The notes beneath the pieces are model-generated. The model saw only the letters and a list, made by a program, of their open reading frames with translations, ran no database searches and had not been told where the DNA came from. Both the position numbers and the translations under genes were made by a program. Positions 7,158 through 12,265 of a stretch of 12,265 nt of DNA are shown here, one piece after another. The DNA is from Flavobacteriaceae bacterium (GTDB taxonomy: Bacteria; Bacteroidota; Bacteroidia; Flavobacteriales; Flavobacteriaceae), in assembly GCA_020435885.1 (NCBI GenBank), contig JAGQYU010000093.1, positions 1 through 12,265 of the forward strand, read 5' to 3'. Position 1 is the first letter of the stretch. Each line of letters starts with the position of its first letter.

Positions 7158-7189
7158 GAAAGTTACATTTTTTTTTAAAATTCTTACAA
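7158..7189 (-). promoter_or_regulatory. Promoter candidate for the NfeD-like/flotillin operon
   Basis: Read on the - strand, TTG (7189-7187) is followed after 21 bases by TAACTTTC (7165-7158), one mismatch from TAnnTTTG. It ends 27 bases before the ATG at 7130. The spacer contains a run of A residues. The upstream TonB-dependent receptor gene is on the same strand, and no convincing terminator lies between, so readthrough could add to expression. Confidence 0.5.
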
Positions 7190-7203
7190 TTATATTTTAA
7201 TAA

Positions 7204-9003
7204 TTACTCAAAATTATAACTAACCCCTATCATAAAGTTAGATTTAGGCATGGGTACCAAATTGGTTTCGGTATAAACTGTATTAAAGATATTATTTGCA
7301 TTAAAGAAAAGCTCTACTTTATTGAATACCGTACTTAGTTTAGCATCGACTACATTGTAGGTTTCACCATCGGTTCGTTCTACTAGCCGGTATGATATAC
7401 TTTGGTCCAACAATGAAAAGAATTTACTAGTAAACGTTGATGATAACTGATATTTGATACTATTTAAAGAATATCTTGTGTAGGCCACATCTACATCCTT
7501 AATATCATCATCAATAAAACTATAATTTATATGAAATAATTGCTTATAATCTTTTATTTTAAAATTGTACATCAAGGAAATTTCAACACCTGTGGTTACC
7601 ACTTTACTAAAATTTTTAGTTTGCCATTTATCTGCTTCATTTTCTTTGGTCCAATCAATCAGATCATCAGCTGTTCTATTAAAAATAGCTACGTTTAATT
7701 GTAAATTTTCTGATGAATATTTCATACCAAACTCTTCAGATAAAGCAGATTCAGGTTTTAGATTTGGATTGCCTTGTGTAGTTGGCCCATCGTAATATAA
7801 GTCTGTATATGTTGGTATTCTATACGTATAGCCTACGTTTCCGTAAAGTTTAAAATTATCGTCTAAAGAAACTCCTATATCAATTCCAGGAAAAACTTTG
7901 GTGCCAAAATCTGAAAAATGCGTAATAGCAATGCCTGGCGTAATATCAATCTTATCAAATTCAAACCGATGCTCTAAAAAGGAAGTAATCATGGTTCTGT
8001 TATGGTCTCCCAAATTACTACTTACCAAATACACCTTGCTCAAATCAATACCAAAACCTGTTTTACCAAGGTTTGATGAAAATACCATATTAGCTTCCGC
8101 TGATATTTTATTGGAAATATGAAAGTTTCTGAAATAATCGGGGTCATAACGTAAAAAAAGATACATATCCTGATTTCTTCGCCAAGATAATCGTGGTTTA
8201 ATTTCTATATTTTTAATATGATATGTTGAAGATAAAGCTATTAAACTTGTTTGAGTTTCTTCATATTGATCGATATAATCAGGGCTGGCATAAAAGCCAT
8301 TAGCTCCAAAATCTCTGGTATTGAAAGTAGCTAGCAATTGATAATTATTGAGCCTTGTTTTAAGAAATAGAGAGTTATTATCAAAATCTGTATTAAACCG
8401 ATACCCATCAGATTTTTGTTTTTGCAAATGTACATAAACATCCCCTCCTTTAAATGCATTAGCATATCCTACAGAACCTTTTATATTTTCGTACGAACCA
8501 TAAGCAGCTGATAATTTTAGAGCATCTTCATCTATTTTTTTTGTAACTATATTAATAGCTCCTGCAAAAGCATTTTGCCCAAAAACCCTTGCGGCCGGGC
8601 CTTTTATGATTTCTATATGATCTATATTATCCAATGACAGAATGGCATTCATGGTATGATGACCTGTTTGCGCATCATCCATTTTAACACCGTCAATTAA
8701 AAGTAGTGTCTGGTCAAAATTACCTCCTCTTATATACAAATCAGACTGCGTACCATCTACTCCCCTTCTACGAATGTCAATACCGGCCACGTTTTGCAAG
8801 AGATCAGCCAAGTTGGTAGCAGCCACTTTTTGTATTTCTTCGGCAGAAATAACCTCAATAGTTCTTGAAGTTTTAAAATGTGGGAGTGAAATTCTGTTTG
8901 TAGATACAATTACTTCTTCCAAGTTAATAGTATCATTCTGAGCTTTTAATTGATGCCAAAAAAGGATACTACTCATAGCGAGTATAAGCCTACATTTAAT
9001 CAT
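7204..9003 (-). CDS. TonB-dependent outer-membrane receptor, BtuB-sized
   Basis: The 599-residue protein starts with a signal peptide (about 1-21, ending LKA-Q). A TonB-box-like LEEVIVST follows at about 27-35. The plug domain (about 45-156) shows the IEVISAEEIQKV, LADLLQNVAGIDIRRRG, LYIRGGNFDQTLLLIDGV and IKGPAARVFGQNAFAGAINIVTKK signatures. The remainder is a beta-barrel with the FRIPT-type motif YRIPTYTDLYY followed by GNPNLKPE, and a terminal strand ending YNFE with the conserved penultimate aromatic. It imports an unknown ligand across the outer membrane using TonB energy. Length and plug resemble BtuB (about 614), but no cobalamin riboswitch fits in the short upstream gap and no transport partner gene is present, so B12 is only one option. 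It has no N-terminal carboxypeptidase-like domain and no SusD partner, unlike glycan receptors of this phylum. Confidence 0.93.
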   Translation of the reverse strand: MIKCRLILAMSSILFWHQLKAQNDTINLEEVIVSTNRISLPHFKTSRTIEVISAEEIQKVAATNLADLLQNVAGIDIRRRGVDGTQSDLYIRGGNFDQTLLLIDGVKMDDAQTGHHTMNAILSLDNIDHIEIIKGPAARVFGQNAFAGAINIVTKKIDEDALKLSAAYGSYENIKGSVGYANAFKGGDVYVHLQKQKSDGYRFNTDFDNNSLFLKTRLNNYQLLATFNTRDFGANGFYASPDYIDQYEETQTSLIALSSTYHIKNIEIKPRLSWRRNQDMYLFLRYDPDYFRNFHISNKISAEANMVFSSNLGKTGFGIDLSKVYLVSSNLGDHNRTMITSFLEHRFEFDKIDITPGIAITHFSDFGTKVFPGIDIGVSLDDNFKLYGNVGYTYRIPTYTDLYYDGPTTQGNPNLKPESALSEEFGMKYSSENLQLNVAIFNRTADDLIDWTKENEADKWQTKNFSKVVTTGVEISLMYNFKIKDYKQLFHINYSFIDDDIKDVDVAYTRYSLNSIKYQLSSTFTSKFFSLLDQSISYRLVERTDGETYNVVDAKLSTVFNKVELFFNANNIFNTVYTETNLVPMPKSNFMIGVSYNFE

Positions 9004-9024
9004 TATTTTTTAAGTTTAAGCAGG

Positions 9025-9032
9025 CAAAACTA
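9025..9032 (-). promoter_or_regulatory. -7 element of the TonB-dependent receptor promoter
   Basis: On the - strand this reads TAGTTTTG, an exact TAnnTTTG, ending 21 bases before the ATG at 9003. No clean TTG was found at the right distance upstream; a TAG about 20 bases upstream is the nearest. It lies between the rpoC-DUF3467 terminator and the receptor gene, where a promoter is expected. Confidence 0.5.
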
Positions 9033-9067
9033 ACCAAATCAAAAAAAAGAAACTAATCTATTAACAT

Positions 9068-9099
9068 AAAAAAGCCGAACAAAATTGTTCGGCTTTTTT
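9068..9099 (-). terminator. Intrinsic terminator of the rpoC-DUF3467 transcript
   Basis: On the - strand, A6 is followed by GCCGAAC, a 6-base AATTTT loop, GTTCGGC and T6. The 7-bp GC-rich stem is flanked by matching A and T tracts, so it can work on both strands. It begins two bases after the DUF3467 stop codon and clearly closes the polymerase operon before the receptor gene. Confidence 0.93.
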
Positions 9100-9101
9100 C
9101 A

Positions 9102-9419
9102 TTATGCTTGACCTGTAGGTCCAAAATTCAAAGGAATTGGAGGCTGTTCATAATCTTTGATCTCACCATGGGCTTTTTCAAATCTGGCTACATTATCTGC
9201 AATAGCTTTACTTAAACGTTTTGCATGTTGCGGAGTTAAAATAATCCTCGCTTTTACTTTAGCCTTTGGTGTACCCGGCATTATATTGATAAAATCTACC
9301 ACAAACTCAGAAACTGAGTGATTAATGATTGCTAAATTGGCATAGGTGCCTTCAGCTATCTTTTCATCCAACTCAATATTTATTTGATTTTGATTTTGCT
9401 TATCTTCTGCCATGATCAT
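9102..9419 (-). CDS. DUF3467 small protein, co-transcribed with rpoC
   Basis: The 105-residue product has a short polar N-terminus, then the DUF3467 pattern: ELDEKIAEGTYANLAIINHS (about 16-35), a SEFVVDFINIMPG block (about 37-49), a KARIILTPQHAKRL block (about 56-69) and ARFEKAHGEI (about 78-87). It is soluble and lacks a signal peptide. The function of the family is unknown. It begins 6 bases after the rpoC stop and ends at a strong intrinsic terminator, so it is the last gene of the RNA polymerase transcript. I recall the same rpoC-DUF3467 order in other Bacteroidetes, which would point to a role tied to transcription; that is an inference. Two in-frame starts are possible (Met1 at 9419 or Met3 at 9413, giving MAEDKQ); neither has a Shine-Dalgarno motif, and the shorter one may be right. 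Confidence 0.88.
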   Translation of the reverse strand: MIMAEDKQNQNQINIELDEKIAEGTYANLAIINHSVSEFVVDFINIMPGTPKAKVKARIILTPQHAKRLSKAIADNVARFEKAHGEIKDYEQPPIPLNFGPTGQA

Positions 9420-9425
9420 TCAAAT

Positions 9426-12265
9426 TTATGCTTCCATTTCTTCTTTAGAACCTACAATAATATTATCGTAGAATCGCATACCTGTACCTGCCGGTATTTT
9501 CTTACCAACAATTACATTTTCTTTCAATCCATCTAAGGTATCAACTTTACCGCTAACAGCAGCTTCGTTCAATACTTTAGTGGTTTCTTGGAACGATGCA
9601 GCTGATATGAACGATTTTGTTTGAAGCGATGCTCTTGTAATACCTTGTAATACAGGTTCTGCTGTTGCAGGAACTGCATCCCTGGCAATTACCAGATTCT
9701 TATCATTTCTACGCAGAATTGAGTTTTCATCTCTCAATTTGCGAGCAGAGATAATTTGACCTGCTTTCATTGTTTCAGAATCACCAACCTCTTCTACAAC
9801 TTTCATTCCGTAGATAGCATCATTCACTTCAACGAAATCATTTTTGTGAACTAATTGGCTCTCTAAGAAGATAGTATCTCCCGGATCGATTATCTGAACC
9901 TTACGCATCATCTGACGTACAATCACCTCAAAGTGTTTGTCATTGATCTTCACACCTTGTAAACGATAAACTTCTTGAATTTCATTCACTAAGTATTCCT
10001 GAACGGCAGAAGGTCCTTTGATAGTTAAGATATCTGTTGGTGTAATAGCTCCATCAGAAAGTGGCATACCCGCTTTAATATAGTCATTCTCTTGAACTAA
10101 GATTTGGTTAGAAAGTTTTACTAAATATTTTCTTTCTTCGCCTAATTTAGACTCAACAATGATCTCACGGTTACCTCTCTTAATCTTACCAAAAGAAACC
10201 ACACCATCAATTTCAGAAACAATTGCTGGGTTAGAAGGGTCTCTGGCTTCGAACAATTCGGTTACTCTTGGAAGACCACCGGTGATATCACCAGCTTTAC
10301 CAGATTTTCTTGGTATTTTAACCAAAATCTTACCAGCATTGATCTTCTCATTATCATCAACCATTAAGTGAGCACCTACAGGTAAACTGTACGATCTTAA
10401 AATCTCACCTTTAGTATCTTTAATCAATAAAGTAGGTACAACCTTTTTATTCTTAGATTCAGAAATCACTTTTTCTTGGAATCCGGTTTGTTCATCAATC
10501 TCTACTTGGTAAGTAAGACCTTGCTCAACGTTTTCATAACCTATCTTACCAGCAAATTCAGAAACAATTACACCGTTATATGGATCCCATTGACAGATAA
10601 CATCTCCTTTACTAATAGTTCCTTTATCTTTTACAGATATGATAGAACCATAAGGAATATTATTTGTACTTAGCGTAATGCCGGTTTTCTTATCAATTAT
10701 CTTGATCTCAGAAGTTCTGGAAATAACAATGTTAACTTTCTTACCTTCTTGATCAGTAGTTTCAACAGTTTGAAGATCTTCTATCTCTATATTACCATCA
10801 AACCTTGCATATAATTTGTTCTCTTCAGAAATGTTACCTGCAATACCACCCACGTGGAATGTACGTAATGTAAGCTGTGTACCAGGCTCACCAATAGATT
10901 GAGCAGCAACAACACCAACGGCTTCGCCAATCTGAACCATCTTTTTGGTTGATAGGTTATGCCCGTAACATTTAGAGCAAATTCCTTGAGGAGATTCGCA
11001 TGTTAATGCAGAACGTACTTCTACAGTTTCTATTGGAGAATCTTCAATCTTAGCAACTATATCTTCATCAATTTCTTTGCCTGCTTCAACCAATATTTCA
11101 TCAGTAAGCGGATGACGAACTGTATTTAATGAAACCCTACCTAAAATTCTTTCACCAAGTGTTTCAACTATCTCTTCGTTTTTCTTCAATGCACTTACTT
11201 CAACACCTCTAAGCGTTCCACAATCTACTTCATTAATAATAACATCTTGCGAAACATCTACCAAACGACGTGTTAAATATCCGGCATCAGCTGTTTTAAG
11301 AGCGGTATCCGCCAAACCTTTACGAGCACCGTGTGTAGAGATAAAATATTCTAAAATTGAAAGTCCTTCTTTAAAGTTAGAAAGAATTGGGTTTTCAATA
11401 ATTTCACCTCCACCGGCAGTAGATTTCTTAGGCTTAGCCATCAGACCACGCATACCTGTAAGCTGACGTATCTGTTCTTTAGAACCCCTTGCACCAGAAT
11501 CCAACATCATGTAAACCGAGTTGAACCCTTGCTGATCTTCTCTTAACCGCTTCATGGAAAGTTCTGTCAACCTGTTGTTTGTAGAACTCCAAATATCAAT
11601 TACCTGGTTGTAACGTTCTTTACTGGTTAACATACCCATGTTATAACTTGCTGTGATCGTTTCTACCTGATCATTAGCAGAGTTAATCATTTTTATCTTT
11701 TCTTCAGGGATGATGATATCACCTAAACTGAATGATAAACCACCTTGGAAAGCAAACTTGTACCCCATATCCTTCATAGAGTCCAAGAAGTCTCCTGCAG
11801 TAGGGACATCAGTAACTTTCAATATCTTACCAATAATATCTCTTAAAGACTTTTTGGTAAGAACTTCGTTTACATAACCAGCTTGCTCCGGAACAACTTC
11901 GTTAAACAACACTCTACCAACAGTAGTCTCAATCAGTTGATTTACCAATTGCCCTTCTTTATTGAAATCTTTTGTTCTAACTTTTATGATAGCGTTCAAA
12001 TCTACTTTCTTCTCATTGAAAGCAATAATTACCTCTTCCGGAGAATAGAAAATACTACCTTCTCCTTTTACTTTATGTTCAGGAGTAGATCTGCGCTCTT
12101 TAGTCATATAATACAGTCCAAGAACCATGTCTTGAGATGGTACTGTAATTGGCGAACCATTTGCAGGGTTAAGGATATTATGAGAAGCCAACATCAATAA
12201 TTGAGCTTCTAAAACAGCCTCTGGGCCTAATGGTAAATGCACCGCCATCTGGTCACCGTCAAAGT
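9426..12265 (-). CDS. rpoC: DNA-directed RNA polymerase beta' subunit (partial, N-terminus outside window)
   Basis: About 945 C-terminal codons are visible. The frame is open through the right edge, and the Met at 12248 is internal: the residues before it read FDGDQ, the end of the catalytic Mg-binding NADFDGDQMAVH motif. In this fragment, counted from that Met, the region before the bridge helix has GLMAKPKKSTAGGGEIIENPI (268-288). The bridge helix is FISTHGARKGLADTALKTADAGYLTRRLVD (302-331). The second zinc site is Cys343, Cys417, Cys424 and Cys427 (DCGT...TCESPQGICSKC). The trigger loop is split around GEPGTQLTLRTFHVGG (453-468) and DITGGLPRVTELFEARDP (654-671), with an SI3-type insertion of about 180 residues between. 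The C-terminal part (SFISAASFQETTKVL, GLKENVIVGKKIPAGTG) is complete. rpoB should lie to the right. DUF3467 follows by 6 bases. Confidence 0.98.
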   Translation of the reverse strand, partial: FDGDQMAVHLPLGPEAVLEAQLLMLASHNILNPANGSPITVPSQDMVLGLYYMTKERRSTPEHKVKGEGSIFYSPEEVIIAFNEKKVDLNAIIKVRTKDFNKEGQLVNQLIETTVGRVLFNEVVPEQAGYVNEVLTKKSLRDIIGKILKVTDVPTAGDFLDSMKDMGYKFAFQGGLSFSLGDIIIPEEKIKMINSANDQVETITASYNMGMLTSKERYNQVIDIWSSTNNRLTELSMKRLREDQQGFNSVYMMLDSGARGSKEQIRQLTGMRGLMAKPKKSTAGGGEIIENPILSNFKEGLSILEYFISTHGARKGLADTALKTADAGYLTRRLVDVSQDVIINEVDCGTLRGVEVSALKKNEEIVETLGERILGRVSLNTVRHPLTDEILVEAGKEIDEDIVAKIEDSPIETVEVRSALTCESPQGICSKCYGHNLSTKKMVQIGEAVGVVAAQSIGEPGTQLTLRTFHVGGIAGNISEENKLYARFDGNIEIEDLQTVETTDQEGKKVNIVISRTSEIKIIDKKTGITLSTNNIPYGSIISVKDKGTISKGDVICQWDPYNGVIVSEFAGKIGYENVEQGLTYQVEIDEQTGFQEKVISESKNKKVVPTLLIKDTKGEILRSYSLPVGAHLMVDDNEKINAGKILVKIPRKSGKAGDITGGLPRVTELFEARDPSNPAIVSEIDGVVSFGKIKRGNREIIVESKLGEERKYLVKLSNQILVQENDYIKAGMPLSDGAITPTDILTIKGPSAVQEYLVNEIQEVYRLQGVKINDKHFEVIVRQMMRKVQIIDPGDTIFLESQLVHKNDFVEVNDAIYGMKVVEEVGDSETMKAGQIISARKLRDENSILRRNDKNLVIARDAVPATAEPVLQGITRASLQTKSFISAASFQETTKVLNEAAVSGKVDTLDGLKENVIVGKKIPAGTGMRFYDNIIVGSKEEMEA

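Noticed and set aside
7175..7200. TTAAAAT/ATTTTAA inverted repeat as terminator of the TonB receptor gene
   Set aside because: The stem is entirely A/T with a 12-base loop, and on the - strand it is followed by A residues, not T residues.
9004..9066. Cobalamin riboswitch upstream of the BtuB-like receptor
   Set aside because: The space between the terminator and the start codon is only about 63 bases, too short, and no B12-box-like sequence is seen.
10159..10673. Two short + strand ORFs antisense to rpoC
   Set aside because: They are antisense shadows of the SI3 and trigger-loop coding region, with no promoter or recognisable domain.
11883..12200. + strand ORF of 105 codons antisense to rpoC
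   Set aside because: The opposite strand is firmly assigned to beta'; the translation has no recognisable domain.
12246..12265. The Met codon at 12248 as the start of rpoC
   Set aside because: The frame stays open to the window edge and the codons before it spell FDGDQ, part of the invariant catalytic motif; the true start lies outside.

Overview
The window looks like core chromosome of a Bacteroidetes bacterium, most likely a member of the Flavobacteriia. The DNA is AT-rich. No gene has a convincing Shine-Dalgarno sequence. Several promoters match the Bacteroidetes form (a TTG/TTTG element, about 19-23 bases, then TAnnTTTG). RpoC carries the GLMAKP...GGGEIIENPI bridge region I associate with flavobacteria. 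No mobile elements, CRISPR arrays, tRNAs, rRNAs or prophage genes were seen, and no gene-free stretch exceeds about 100 bases.

Left part (1-3974, + strand): the C-terminal end of an ABC exporter is followed at 1- and 2-base spacing by an NfsB-like nitroreductase and by the M20C dipeptidase PepD, apparently one transcript. An 82-base gap with a strong Bacteroidetes promoter, itself built on an inverted repeat, leads into pyrG (CTP synthase).

Middle (3967-7130): a secreted peroxiredoxin/thioredoxin-fold protein (- strand) overlaps the end of pyrG by 8 bases. It is divergent from a secreted YciI-family protein (+ strand). That gene converges, with a 9-base gap, on a two-gene - strand operon: an NfeD/YqiJ-like membrane protein followed by a flotillin-like SPFH protein. 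The pair is the counterpart of YuaF-FloT or YqiJ-YqiK membrane microdomain modules.

Right part (7204-12265, - strand): a BtuB-sized TonB-dependent receptor stands alone behind its own promoter. Upstream of it lies a strong intrinsic terminator that closes the rpoC-DUF3467 transcript. rpoC runs off the right edge; its visible part begins inside the catalytic NADFDGD motif.

Most of the window is housekeeping. I did not find a clear new system. The best leads are the small DUF3467 protein co-transcribed with RNA polymerase, the inverted repeat that encloses both pyrG promoter elements, and the divergent pair of exported redox/YciI proteins.
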